This document shows, piece after piece, positions 1 through 10,246 of a stretch of DNA of 64,000 nt. Each line of letters begins with the position of its first letter. Position 1 is the stretch's first letter. Below the pieces are notes generated by a model. The model was not told where the DNA came from. It saw only the letters and a list, made by a program, of their open reading frames with translations, and made no database searches. This DNA is from Vombatus ursinus (lineage: Eukaryota > Chordata > Mammalia > Diprotodontia > Vombatidae). Both the position numbers and the translations under genes were made by a program. The stretch covers positions 37,725,264 to 37,789,263 of the forward strand of contig NW_020954557.1 of assembly GCF_900497805.2 (NCBI RefSeq). Reading direction: 5' to 3'.

Positions 1-765
1 CTACACAGGTGAAAGAAAGGATCACATAAGATAAAATGAGCAATTTTGAATATATAAAATTAAAAGGTTTTACATAAAGAAATCTAATATAGTGCAAATT
101 AGAAGGGAAGCAGAGAATGGAGAAAAAAAAATCTTTCCAGCAAGTTTCTCTGATAAAGATCTTCTTTCAACTGATTAAATTAGTAAGACTAAGAGCCATT
201 CCCCAGCAGGCCAATGGTCAAAGGATATAAACAGGCACTTTCCAAAGGAAGAAATCCAAGCTATCAACAATCATATGAAAAAATGTTATAAATCACTAAC
301 AATTAGAGAAAAGCAAATTCAAGCAGTTTTGAGGTTGTACCTCATACCTGTCAGACTGGCAAAGATGACAAAAGAAGAAAATGACAAATGTTGGAAAAAC
401 ATTCGTGGGAAAACAGGTATAATAGTTAGTGGATCTGGGAATTGGTTCAGCCATTCTGGAAAGCAATTTGGAACTATGCCCCCACATTCTATAAATTGTG
501 CATACCCCTTGTCCCAGCAATATCACTGGTAGAGCTATTGTATTATCACTCAATGGCTTTGTATTATGATACAAAGAACTAAAAGAAAGAGGAAAAAGAT
601 CTATATAAACAAAATTATTTATAGCAACTCTTTTTATGGCAGTCAAAAATTAGAAAACAAAGGAATATCCTATGAGGGAAAGGCTAAACAAATTGTGGCA
701 TAAAAATGGAATGGAATATTCTTGTGCCATGAGAAATGGTGAAATGGACAATTTTAGGGCAAATT
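1..765 (+). mobile_element. LINE-1 ORF2 C-terminal end and 3' region, 5' end outside window
   Basis: Sense-strand LINE-1 fragment. The frame around 275-400 reads MKKCYKSLTIREKQIQAVLR, the marsupial version of the ORF2 C-terminal domain, followed by the region where the family normally has a Cys-rich CW..C..H..C motif. The sequence then runs into the last part of ORF2 and stops abruptly near 765, before the 3' UTR and poly-A. Many stops are present, so it is an old copy. Its 5' part lies outside the window. Confidence 0.85.
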
Positions 766-2100
766 AGGAGAACATAGAATAGTTTACCTGTTAGATCTAT
801 GGAGAAGGGAAGAATTTAGGAGTGAACAAGATATAGAGAACATTATGAAATGGAAAATAGATAATTTTGATTATATAAAATTGAAGTTTTCACACAAACA
901 AAACCAACACAACCAAAATTAGAAAGAAAGCAGAAAATTAGAGGGGGGGATTTATAGCAAGTATCTCTGATAAAGGCCTAATTTCTCAAATACATAGAGA
1001 ACTGAATCAAATTTAAAAGAATAAAAATCATTCCCCAATTGATAAATGATCAAAAATATTAAAAGGCAGTTTTCTGACAAAGAAATCAAAGCTATCTATA
1101 GTCATATGACAAAATGCTCTAAATTACTATTGAATAGAGAAATGCAAATTAAAACAACTCTGAGGTTCCACCTCACACCCATCAGATTGGTTAATAAGAC
1201 AAAAAAGGAAAATGATAAATATTGGTGGGCGTGGGGAGAAACTGGGACATTAATACACTGTTGGTGAAGTTGTAAATTGATCCAACCATTCTAGAGAGCA
1301 ATTTGGAACTATGCCCAAAGGTCTATAAAGCTGTGCAGACCCTTTGATATAGCAATGCCACTAGTAGATCTGTATCCCACAGAGATAAAAAGGTGGGGGT
1401 CAGAGGGAAGAACCTATTTGTACAAAAATATTTATAGCAGCTCTTTTTGTGCTGGCTAAGAATTGGACATTGAGGAGATTCTCATCAATCGGGGAATGGC
1501 AGAACAAGTTGTGGTATATGGTTGTAATGGAATATAATTGTACCAAAAGATATGACAAGCAGGATGATTTAAAAAAAAAACTGGAAAGACTTACATGAAC
1601 TGATACAAAGTGAAATGAGCAGAACCAAGAGAACATTATACACAGTAACAGCAATTTTGTATGATGAAGAATTGTGAATGACTTCGTTATTCTCGGCAAT
1701 ATATTGATACAAGGCAACCCCAAAGGGCTTACGATGAAAAATGCTATCCACCTCCAGAGAAAGAACTGATGTAGTCTGAATATAGACTTCCTTCCTTCCT
1801 TCCTTTCCTCCTTCTTTCCTTCCTTCCCTCCTTTCTTCCTTTCTCCCTTCCTTCCTTCCTTCCTGCCTTCTTTCTTTCCTTCCTTCTTTTGTTTTTGAGT
1901 TTTCTTGTACAAAATGACTAATATGGAAATGTTTTACATGATTGCACATGTAGAATCTATATCAGATTGCTTATTATCTCAAGGAGGGGGAAGGGAAGAG
2001 AGGGAAGGATAGAATTTAGAACTCAAAACTTTAAAAAAAGAATGCTAAAATTGTTTTTACATGTAATTGGTAAAAAATAAAATTATTTAAAAATAAAATA
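766..2100 (+). mobile_element. LINE-1 3' end, second tandem copy
   Basis: A second LINE-1 in the same orientation starts again upstream in ORF2 and repeats the region already seen at 1-765. The frame at 1046-1267 reads RQFSDKEIKAIYSHMTKCSKLLLNREMQIKTT and continues to a recognisable Cys-rich stretch (TGTLIHCW). The 3' UTR follows and ends at about 2092 in an A-rich tail. A TTCC microsatellite (about 1790-1890) has grown inside the 3' UTR. Confidence 0.88.
1790..1890. repeat. (TTCC)n microsatellite
   Basis: Imperfect TTCC/TTTC repeats inside the LINE-1 3' UTR. They account for the lysine/glycine/arginine-rich reading frames on the minus strand here. Confidence 0.95.
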
Positions 2101-2179
2101 AACTAAAATTTGTTTAGTAGGGAACAAGTAGTACAAGTAGAACAAGCACAGATTAATAAAATATTTCAATAATAGAAAT

Positions 2180-2870
2180 AATTATTATAAAAACATTAAA
2201 GATGCTTTAAAAGGGAAGGGACAGCACTAGGCCAATTTGGCTGGAATATAGGATACAGAAAAAGAAGCAATATGCAATCAATCCAGAAAGGCAGGGTGAA
2301 GTCAGATAGGGAAGTGCTCTATAACCATCCCAGGCAGACAATATATTTTATTCTAGAGTCAAGATGGAGCATTAGAGCTTCTTGAGCAGGGAGGAACATA
2401 GCCAGACCAGTCTGTTAAGAATATCGCTTTGGTAGATGTGAGGAGGGTGAGTTGGAGATCTGGAAGCCTTGAGGCTGGGAGGCTTCCTCCAGGATAAGGA
2501 TATTGCTATAATTCAGGTGAGAGACAGTCAGGGCCAGTACTAGGCTAGTGGCTTATGTGAATGGAGAGAAGGGCATGGATTAGAGCAGGGGTAGGGAACC
2601 TACCTTGAGGCCACATGTAGCCTTCTAAGTCCTTGACTGAGTTCAAGTTTTACAGAACAAATCCTTTTACTAAGGGGATTTGTTCTGTGAAGTTTGGATT
2701 CAGTCAAAGGGCCGCACTTGAGGACCTAGAGGCCACATGTGGCCTTGAGGCCATGGGTTCCCTCCGCCTGGATTAGAGAGATGTTGTGCAGGTAATATTG
2801 ACCAAACTTGGCAACCTATTGGATATGAAGAGAGGGTGAAGAAGCAAGGATAATTTTGAAATTGAAAGCG
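2180..2870 (-). mobile_element. L2 LINE fragment, antisense, interrupted by a hAT MITE
   Basis: The plus strand carries the reverse complement of the L2 reverse-transcriptase region: the phrases AGTCAAGATGGAGCATTAGAG, TTCTTGAGCAGGGAGG and ATTCAGGTGAGAGACAGTCAG match the antisense of the usual L2 C-terminal coding sequence. It continues after a clean MITE insertion (2586-2770) with GAGATGTTGTGCAGGTAATATTGACC-like L2 sequence. Heavily diverged. Confidence 0.75.
2586..2770. mobile_element. Palindromic hAT MITE (copy 1)
   Basis: A 185-bp element beginning CAGGGGTAGGGAACC and ending GGGTTCCCTCCGCCTG, so the ends are inverted repeats. The two halves are nearly complementary along their whole length (GAGGCCACATGTGGCC in both arms, ACAGAACAAATCC near the centre), so a single strand could fold into one long hairpin. 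It is flanked by an exact 8-bp target-site duplication GATTAGAG (2578-2585 and 2771-2778), which fits hAT transposases. No coding capacity. A second copy lies at 13214-13402. Confidence 0.9.
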
Positions 2871-3019
2871 CTTAAAATTTAAAAAGTTAATATTATTAAT
2901 TTACTATTTTGCATTTTAGGGTAATCATTTTAAAGATTGCTTTTAATGGCTCATGGTGAATCCCGAGGAAGAAAACATTCAAGGTTTTATTAATAAACAA
3001 TAATCCTGCTGAGGCCTAA

Positions 3020-3190
3020 TAAGCAATAAGGAATAGTAAGTAGAACTCTGGATTTAAACATAAGACAACTAGATTTGAGTGACACTTCCTAGTTGTGTGA
3101 CTGTGGGGAATCCAACTTCTCAGAGCCTTAGTTCCCTCCTCTGTAAAATGGGGATGATATACTCTCTATCTCATAGGTCCAACAGATCTA
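3020..3190 (+). mobile_element. MIR-type CORE-SINE
   Basis: Contains CTAGTTGTGTGACTGTGGGG, then CTCAGAGCCTTAGTTCCCTCC and CTGTAAAATGGGGATGATA, the usual order of the MIR core and 3' part in sense orientation. Confidence 0.85.
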
Positions 3191-3204
3191 AAGCTTAGAC
3201 ATCA

Positions 3205-3365
3205 CCTATTCTCACCCCACCCCTTATTTTACAAACGAGCAAACTGAGGTCCAGAGAGGTTTGGTCCAGAGGTCTGGTCAATATCATATAGACAGCAAAA
3301 GGCAGAGCTGAGATTCAGGCACAGTTCTTGTTTGCCATCATCTAGTATTCACTGTACCATAGGGG
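3205..3365 (-). mobile_element. MIR-type CORE-SINE, antisense
   Basis: Contains TTTTACAAACGAGCAAACTGAGGTCCAGAG followed by a decayed tRNA-like head region, the reverse complement of a MIR. Confidence 0.75.
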
Positions 3366-3660
3366 TGTCGGTGAGGAAAGCATGACTCTAAATCTTTGAG
3401 AGTTCGAGAAATGGGAGCTAAAGGGTTTTGAACTAAATAGTTTCAAAATAGTAAACTTAGGAGGATCAGCTTTAAAAAACAAACAATCTTTCCTTAATCA
3501 CCTACCATGCTCAGACTTAACCTTATAAGCAAAGTAATGTACCCTGTAACATAACAAATCCTAATCTATAAATGAACCATCACATTTGTTGTTGTTAGTA
3601 AGTATGTTTAGAGTGACCACCATCTGTCTGTTTATCTATCTGCTTATTTGCTCATTTCTT
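3366..3660. other. Unassigned sequence
   Basis: No repeat family, gene or RNA recognised. Confidence 0.4.
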
Positions 3661-3661
3661 C

Positions 3662-3715
3662 ATATCTCTCTCTCTCTCTCTCTCTTTCTCTCTCCCCCCT
3701 CCTTCCCTCTATCTA

Positions 3716-3757
<42 letters not shown>

Positions 3758-3770
3758 CCTATCTATCTAG
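3662..3770. repeat. (TC)n and (ATCT)n microsatellites
   Basis: A CT run followed by about a dozen ATCT/TATC units. This low-complexity block explains the serine/leucine/tyrosine-rich plus-strand frame over it. Confidence 0.97.
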
Positions 3771-4084
3771 GCTCACAGTTAACCAACAGGAGGAGTTTTC
3801 CATTCCTTAATAAAAAAAAATGCCCTAAAGAGGTTCAAAATGATGTCAACGTGCTCAAAGTGACAGATGTTCCCTTTCAGGGCATTCTTAGTATTCAGAA
3901 CACAGCACTTTAAACATTAATAAAAAGCACTTTACTATTTGTTTTGCTAGTGTTGTTAATGATGATACAGGTGCTTGATCGGCTTTGAATTTGAAAAACA
4001 GAGTCAAGCTCTTTTGTTGGGTGAGCTAAGACAGATGACAGAAACACAGGTGTGCGAGGCTGTAAGAAAAAACCGAATGTTTAC

Positions 4085-4690
4085 ATAACATTTATTCATT
4101 ACTTTCATGCATTTATTCATTCAACAAATATTTATTGAGTGCTTACTATGTGTAAAGCATGTTTCATCAGTCAGGGAAGGGTTCTTAGAAGAAGTGGTTT
4201 GTGAAGAATGAATAAGATTTCAGTAAGCAAAGAGGGGATGAGGCCACTCCAGGTGACCAGAAGGGCATTCCAGGTAGAGAGAGTAACATGGGCTAAGATA
4301 CAAAGGTGGAAAAGAACGGGGCATGTTTAGAGAACTCCCAGTAATACGGTTTGTCTGCAGCATATGATGGATATACACGTGTAAAGGATAATAACATTAA
4401 AAAGGAAGTTTAGGGTCAGATTACAGAACGTTTTGAATAGTAAGTTCAGGACTTTGGATTTCTTTCAGTGGGAAATCAGGATGCATTGAAGGTTTTTGAG
4501 TGCAGAAGTAACATTAGGAAAATTAATGTGGCATTTATTCACAGGATGGAATGTTGGTGGGAGCCCAGAAGCAGGGCGGCCAATTAGAAGACAATTGCAT
4601 CTGTCCTGGGGAGAAGTGGTTTAATTATGGTGGTGGCAATGGTAATGGAAATAAAGAATCAGATTAGCCAAGTACTGCAAATTCAGGTGC
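4085..4690 (-). mobile_element. L2 LINE, antisense, 3' half
   Basis: Starts with TTCATTCAACAAATATTTATTGAGTGC (the reverse complement of the L2 3' end) and continues through antisense L2 coding sequence (GGACTTTGGATTTC, TGAAGGTTTTTGAGTGCAG, AGAAGACAATTGCA). It probably belongs with 5495-5985; the two parts are separated by later insertions. Confidence 0.75.
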
Positions 4691-4692
4691 CA

Positions 4693-4980
4693 TTGTTTGT
4701 TGTTGTTCATCCTTCATTCTCAAAGAGGACCAATGACATCAGGAGAGTGATGTCTTGACTTGCAAGTGAATTGGATTTAAGTGAGGCAGAGCTGTGCAAA
4801 GTCATCAGCCTCACTCTAGAATCATCTGAGTCTACTGGCAAGACACAGGTCAGAATGATTGGCAATGGCCCAAAATTGCAGGGAGAGACCTTGGCCTTTT
4901 TAAGCTAAGGTCTTTCCCAGGTGTCAGTTTGTCTGAGGCAACACCCATTCATTGATTTGAGGTGAGAGAGAAAGAAGAGT
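4693..4980. mobile_element. Unclassified short interspersed repeat
   Basis: A block beginning TTGTTGTTCATCCTTCATTCTC and running through ACCAATGACATCAGGAGAGTGATG to GAGGCAACACCCATTCATTG. It cleanly separates two L2 parts, so it behaves as an insertion. I know similar sequence as a dispersed marsupial repeat but cannot name the class from the sequence. Orientation is not determined. Confidence 0.55.
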
Positions 4981-4984
4981 TAAA

Positions 4985-5460
4985 GGTGAATATTGGTTGA
5001 AAGAACTAGGCATATTTAGCCTAGAGAAGAGAAGGCTGGGGGGGAAGGGGACATTATTTGTCTTTAAGTCATTGATCCTCACAAAGACAGTTTGTGGTAG
5101 GTGCTTCTGTGATCTCAGTTTTACAGATGAGGAAACTGAGGCTTAATCAAGTCTCAGTTTAGTCAATATTAGACTTGTGCTATTTGGTCCCAGAACATTG
5201 ACCAGAACATTGGGTGAAAGTTGCAAAGAAATCAATTTAGACTTAATGTTAAGGAAATTTTCTTAGTAATTAGACAAGTCCAGAAATGGAATGGGCTGTT
5301 TCAGGAAGTGGTAGGTCTTCCTTGGAGATGTTCAAGTAAAGGCTGTGTGTTCACTTGTCAGGAATGTCATGGTGGGGAATCCTTTTGTATGTGAATTAGA
5401 GTGAATGGCTACTGAGGGCTCTTCCAACATTTAAATTCTAAGATTCTATTTTGGGATTTC
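4985..5460 (+). mobile_element. CR1/L3 LINE 3' end, with a MIR piece inside
   Basis: Reads AGAACTAGGCATATTTAGCCTAGAGAAGAGAAGGCT, then AGAAATGGAATGGGCTGTTTCAGGAAG and ends TTCTAAGATTCTA, the order and tail style of CR1/L3 3' ends. It closely parallels the better copy at 19871-20290. A MIR-like piece (about 5067-5155, with TTTTACAGATGAGGAAACTGAGGC) interrupts it. Confidence 0.8.
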
Positions 5461-5494
5461 AAGCCTGTATGACTATGACGATGGTGGTATCTGT

Positions 5495-5985
5495 CATTCA
5501 CAGACATTGGGAAGTAAGGACAAGGAGTTGATTTGAGGGAGAGAAGATGATTTCAGTTTTGGACATGTTGGGTTTTAGATGCTAGTAGGGCATCTGGGTA
5601 GAAATCTTTAGCAGGTAGGACAGGAGCTTGAAAGAATTTGGGGACTGGGTCTGTGAATTTGGGTATTGTCTGCACAATTATTTGAAGCCATTGGCATGGA
5701 TAAGATCCTCAAGAAGAGAAGAGGGTTGATATTGACCTTTGATGAACACCTACATTTAGAGAATAAAAGGAGGAGGTGGAAATGGAGAAGGAGCCAAGCA
5801 AGAGACAAGGGAAGAGAATGAAGATACTGCTGGATCTCAGAAGTCAAAAGTTTGAAAAAGTGAATGGCCTGTGGTGTTAAAAGCTTTAGATAGGTCAAGA
5901 AAAGGCAAGTTATTGGCTCTGGTGATTACCTAGTCATTGGTGACCTCCAAAAAAGAAGTTTCAGTTGAATGGGAGTAGAAAAAAG
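5495..5985 (-). mobile_element. L2 LINE, antisense, internal part
   Basis: Antisense L2 coding sequence: TTTCAGTTTTGGACATGTTGG, GGTATTGTCTGCACAATT, GAACACCTACATTTAGAG, GCTTTAGATAGGTCAAG and GTCATTGGTGACCTCC occur in the order expected for reverse-complemented L2. It continues the copy at 4085-4690. Confidence 0.78.
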
Positions 5986-6660
5986 GGAAGTAAAATTTGG
6001 TATTATAAAAAGATAGTTTCCAAACACTTTATTTAAATATTGATCTTCCCTAGTATTGTCAATGTTATTTTTTCTCTTGACCTTCTCTCCATTTTTAAAT
6101 GGTTTATAGGTTATTAACAACTTGTGGAATAGAAATACTCCAAACTAAGGTCTTATGAACCAAAGAAATAATACCATTTTTGAAATTATGATGTAAGGTG
6201 CTAAATTCAGTTATATTTTTTGCTTTCTAAATTTTAGTGCCTTGGGTCAGAGCCACTATCACCTTGCCTTAGTTATGTCTCTAACTATTTATTTCTTCCA
6301 CTGAAGTAGATTTTAACTCTTCCATAATGGCATTATGAATTGCTGTGGCCCCTAAATTCATCACCAACCCTCTGGTAATTTAGCCTCACCTCATTGGACT
6401 TACTAAGGCCAATACTGAGATGCTGGATATACAGTCCCTCTCTGGGCTCATACTTAAAACCTTTCTAGCCTGATAGGATATAATTGTAATCAATTGGTAT
6501 AGTCTGAGAATATAGGGTCACCTCCATGTCACAACCCAGCACTGAAGTAGGATTTTAGTGTAGAGTTACATGGATGTTTTACAGTAATGTGACATTTACC
6601 TTTTTAAAATCTTTGAACTGTTTTATAGGAAAGTCAACAAGTTTTGCACAGTTTACCATT
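5986..6660. other. Unassigned sequence
   Basis: No gene or repeat recognised in this AT-rich stretch. Confidence 0.4.
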
Positions 6661-6669
6661 TACTACTTC

Positions 6670-8365
6670 ATTCACCTAGTATGGAAGCCAGTTATTTCTT
6701 TTTAAAAAATGATGCTTATGTTTTTAGCCTTTGGTTCACAATCTTTCTTCCCCAACTCCTGCCCTTATACTTGGGGATGTACATTGTCATCTCTTCAAAC
6801 ACACTCACTTTTCAGTTTCTCAGCCTACTCATTTCCCATGACCTACTCCTCCACCCTACCTCAGCCACACACAGAGATGATCATACCCTTGATCTTGTTG
6901 TCATCATCCACAAATACACCACCTCCATATTCAAGAATTCTGAAATCTCTACATCTGACCATAATTTGTTTGCTTTTTATCTCTCCCTCTGCCTTTCCAT
7001 AACAAATACTACTCTTCATCTACACTGTGACCTCTAATCCCTCAATCTCCCATGCCATCATCTTTGCACTATCCACTCTCTCCTGTTTTTCCCATCTTCA
7101 TCTTATAGTGAATTAATTCAACTCTTTCCCCATCCTCTGGTCTCCTTATCATATCATCTATCGTGCTCTGCCAAGCTTCAGCCTTTGATGACTTCCACCA
7201 TTTGCCACCTTTGTTCCTACAAATATGCTGCTGAATGAAGGTGGAGAAAATCATGTGACCCTTCTAACGGGGTCCACTCCAAATTTATATTACATAATTT
7301 CAGCTGGGCCCTCACCGCTACAATCCTTCTGCACTTCACTTATCAACTCACTATCTCACTCTCCACAGTGGCTCTTCCAAACTGTTTTTATCTGTCCTCA
7401 AATCTCACATAGTTCTCCTTAGACCCACCTTTCCAGCTGAGATCCTTGCCTTGTATTTTATAGAAAAAATTGTGGCTATGTACCATAAGCTTCCTTTTTT
7501 CTCCTCTTCCTCATCTTCTATCACTCAGATGCCTTCTCCTACCCTATCTTCTGTTAATCTTGTCTCACATGAAGAGGTGGCCCTATTCCTCGACAAGGCA
7601 AATCCCTCTATTCTCCATTCAAATGCCAAAGTTATTTTCCAAAACCACTGGTCCAACCATGTCATCTCACATTCCCTTCCCCACAAAAAACAAACAAACA
7701 AACAAACAAAAAACCTCCTTATCATCTCTAGGATCTAATACAAACTTTTTTGGCGTTCAAAGTCCTTCATAACCTCATCCCTCCCCCCTCCCCTCACTCT
7801 CCATTCTCACACCTTATACCCCACCAATACTCTTTAATCCAGTGAGACTGGCTTCCTTGCTGTTTCATGAACAAGATACTCCATATCTTATCTCCAGGCA
7901 TTTTCTTTGGCTTTTCCTCATGCCTGGAATGTTCTACCTCCTTATCTCTGCCTCCTAGACTCCTTCAAATTCCAATTAAAATTTCACCTCCAGCAGGCTT
8001 GCACATCTTACACACTACTTTGCCAATGGATTTCTGGCACCCCTGAAAAATGTAGGGTTGCCACTGCGCACTCTCCTGTTGTCACGTGACCCGGGGCAAG
8101 CAACCATCCTCAGTCTGTCTCTAGTCTAACCTATCTGTGGCCCCAAGAAGTCTACAAGTTGTGCAGGTAAGTTCTACAGCAAACCTTTCCCAAACCTTCT
8201 CAATTCTGGTGCCTTCCTTCTTTTAATTATTTCCTATTTACTCTGTATATAGCTTGTTTATCTTGTCTCCTCTATCAGTCTGTGAGCTCCTTGTTTTTTT
8301 GCTTCTTTTTGGATACCCTCTTTTTGGATTAATAAATGCTTATTGACCGATTGGCAGGAATCTTA
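6670..8365 (+). mobile_element. L2 LINE, endonuclease-to-3'-end, decayed
   Basis: Sense L2. The frame at 6681-7037 contains HTLDLV followed by SDHNLF; SDH is the conserved endonuclease motif that carries the catalytic histidine in APE-type LINEs. At 7225-7380 the frame reads LLNEGGENHVTLLTGSTPN and then SLSHSPQWLF, a part shared with the L2 at 43313-44275. The catalytic core of the reverse transcriptase is missing; the sequence jumps near 7630 to the last RT segment (7907-8000: AFPHAWNVLPPYLCLLDSFKFQLKFHL). It ends AATAAATGCTTATTGACCGATTGG near 8356. A CAAA microsatellite (7685-7710) and an unexplained insert (about 8000-8170) lie inside. Several frame changes are present. Confidence 0.85.
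8000..8170. other. Unexplained insert inside L2
   Basis: L2 sequence should run from CACCTCCAGCAGG straight into CCTTTCCCAAACC. Instead about 170 bp intervene, GC-richer than the surroundings (CACTGCGCACTCTCC, GTCACGTGACCCGGGGC). The ends look weakly inverted: TGCACATCTT near the start against AAGTTGTGCA near the end. No known family recognised. Confidence 0.5.
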
Positions 8366-8514
8366 GTTGTGAAAAAATGTAATTAAAAGACATGTTTTAA
8401 GAGACAAATTGGTTATTGTTCCCCTGTACATCTTCAGGCTGACTGTAAACTTCCTTTAAAATTAAATAACTTTAAATTGAAACAATGTTCTTCTAGCCAG
8501 TTTCTATGCTTCTA
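8366..8514. other. Unassigned sequence
   Basis: Short AT-rich stretch between repeats; nothing recognised. Confidence 0.4.
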
Positions 8515-8765
8515 ATGTAAGTGGTTCTTTAACCTTTTTGTATCACAGATCCGTTTGGCAGTCTGATGCAGCCTACAGATCCATCTCAGAATAACGTTTA
8601 TTACCTACCTTAATACTGGAAGGAAATGTCGAACCACAGTTAGAGATTATTGAAAATAAAGATGGAATTTTGTTTCCCAACCAATTTCACATACCCCCTG
8701 AAATCTATCCACCAACCCACTGAAGTGTTAAAAAAAACAAACAAACCAACCTTGCTTTAGTGTCT
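8515..8765. mobile_element. Ancient hAT-like DNA transposon remnant
   Basis: GTTCTTTAACCTTTTTGTATCACAGATCC with TTTGGCAGTCTGATG resembles old mammalian non-autonomous DNA elements that begin with GGTTCTTAACC-type inverted repeats. The far end (GAAGTGTTAAAAAAAACAAAC) is too degraded to pair convincingly. Family assignment is tentative. Confidence 0.4.
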
Positions 8766-8939
8766 CTCTTCTATAGGATCTCTAAGTTTTAAATTACATA
8801 GGACCTCATGCCCAAAAAGAATCCCTATTACATCATAACCAACAGGTGTCATACTCCCTCTACTTGAAGACTTTCAGTGAGGAAAGATTCAATCTATTCT
8901 TCACAGGTGAGTAAACTAGCTAATATACTACTCTCATTT

Positions 8940-9170
8940 TCCTTCTCTGAGACTTTCAGTGGCTTCCTAGCTCATTCCAGATAAAGTCCTTAGTATGGCA
9001 TTCCATGCCTTTCATAATCTGTAACTAAACTTTGTAGCTTCCCCTCCACATAGCACATGTACAGAACCATACTTTTTGCCCTTTTCTAAGCAAATCCTGA
9101 GCTTAATGCCTCATGTCATTCCATACACCTAATATGTTCTACCTTCTCATCTTTACCTGTTCTTTAACTT
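8940..9170 (+). mobile_element. L2 LINE fragment
   Basis: CTTTCAGTGGCTTCCTAGCTC, AGTCCTTAGTATGGCATTCC and CCTTTCATAATCTGTAAC follow the order of the last coding part of L2 in sense orientation. Strongly decayed. Confidence 0.6.
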
Positions 9171-9213
9171 CATTCTGGCTGTGGAGACTTGGTAGACTGA
9201 GTACCAGTCTTTA

Positions 9214-9480
9214 GGGGTAGCTAGGTGGTGCAGTAGATAGAGCACTGAGCCTGTAGTCAGAAAGATCTTCATCCAAATCCAGCCTCATACACTCACTAGC
9301 TGTGTGACCTTGGACAAGTCACTTAGCTTCCATTTGCTTCAGTTTCTTCATCTGTAAAATGGGGATGATAACAGGACCTACCTCACAGGGTTGTTGTGAG
9401 CTCAAATGAGATTAATATTTTTTAAATGCTTAGCACAGTGCTGGCACATAGTAGGTGTTATATAAATGCTTTTTCCTTCC
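9214..9480 (+). mobile_element. CORE-SINE (Mar1/MIR type)
   Basis: Full-length-looking SINE: a GGGGTAGCTAGGTGGTGCAG head, an RNA polymerase III box-like CATCCAAATCC, the core ACTAGCTGTGTGACCTTGGAC, the CATCTGTAAAATGGGGATGA stretch and a TATAAATGCT tail. Confidence 0.88.
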
Positions 9481-10070
9481 TTTCCCTCTCTGTTGAAATC
9501 CTAATCCTAATCATTTTTAGGGCTTAGCCTTCTGTGATCTGCCTAGCTGAAAATGATGTTTTTTTCCTCTAAATGCTCATGGAACTATGTATATACTTCT
9601 TTGTACTTCTGTGACATTCTATGTGTTTTTGTGTGCGTATCTTAGCTCCCATAGTCTATGTGATAATCTGTTTCAGGATAAATACTATGGGTTTATGTAT
9701 CTTTATATCTGTCTCAACGCCTGCTATAGTGCCTTGCACGTGGTAGACATTCCGTGTTTCCTTAATTAAATCACAGTATTGATATGTAAACTATACCATT
9801 AGTTTCCTCTGTATGCCTCTGTTTTTCTTACTAAGTTAATAGATTTTAGTAATTGATCAAAGGTTCTGTAAATTGATGATAATTTCCATTTCCATTTCCA
9901 TGTCATATGATTTTGCTCTGGGTGATTGGTAGCCCTGTATGAAGAACTTTTCCCTTTTATGGAATAGTGACAATGTGAGAACATCTCTTAGACTGACTTT
10001 TTCCCATCACGGTGAATATCAGAAATTGAACAATAGCCACATTGATAATTTGATAGTGAGTACTACTCTC

Positions 10071-10232
10071 TCTCTTTATTTTTAATTTTAGTGAGGCAAT
10101 TGGGGTTAAGTGACTTGCCCAGGGTCACACAGCTAGTAAATGTCAAGTGTTTGGTCTGAGTCCAGATTTGAACTCAGGTCTTCCTGCCTTCAGGGCCAGT
10201 GCTCTAGCCACTGCGCCACCTAGCTGCCCCCA
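10071..10232 (-). mobile_element. WSINE1-like SINE with target-site duplication
   Basis: Antisense tRNA-derived SINE: it runs from GTGAGGCAATTGGGGTTAAG to CCACCTAGCTGCCCC. It is flanked by an imperfect 14-bp duplication, TGAGTACTACTCTC (10057-10070) against TGAGTATTATTCTC (10233-10246), so it was mobilised by LINE-1-type machinery. Confidence 0.93.
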
Positions 10233-10246
10233 TGAGTATTATTCTC

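Noticed and set aside
1400-1949. Two overlapping minus-strand frames rich in Lys, Glu, Gly and Arg
   Set aside because: They are translations of a TTCC microsatellite and LINE-1 3' UTR complement.
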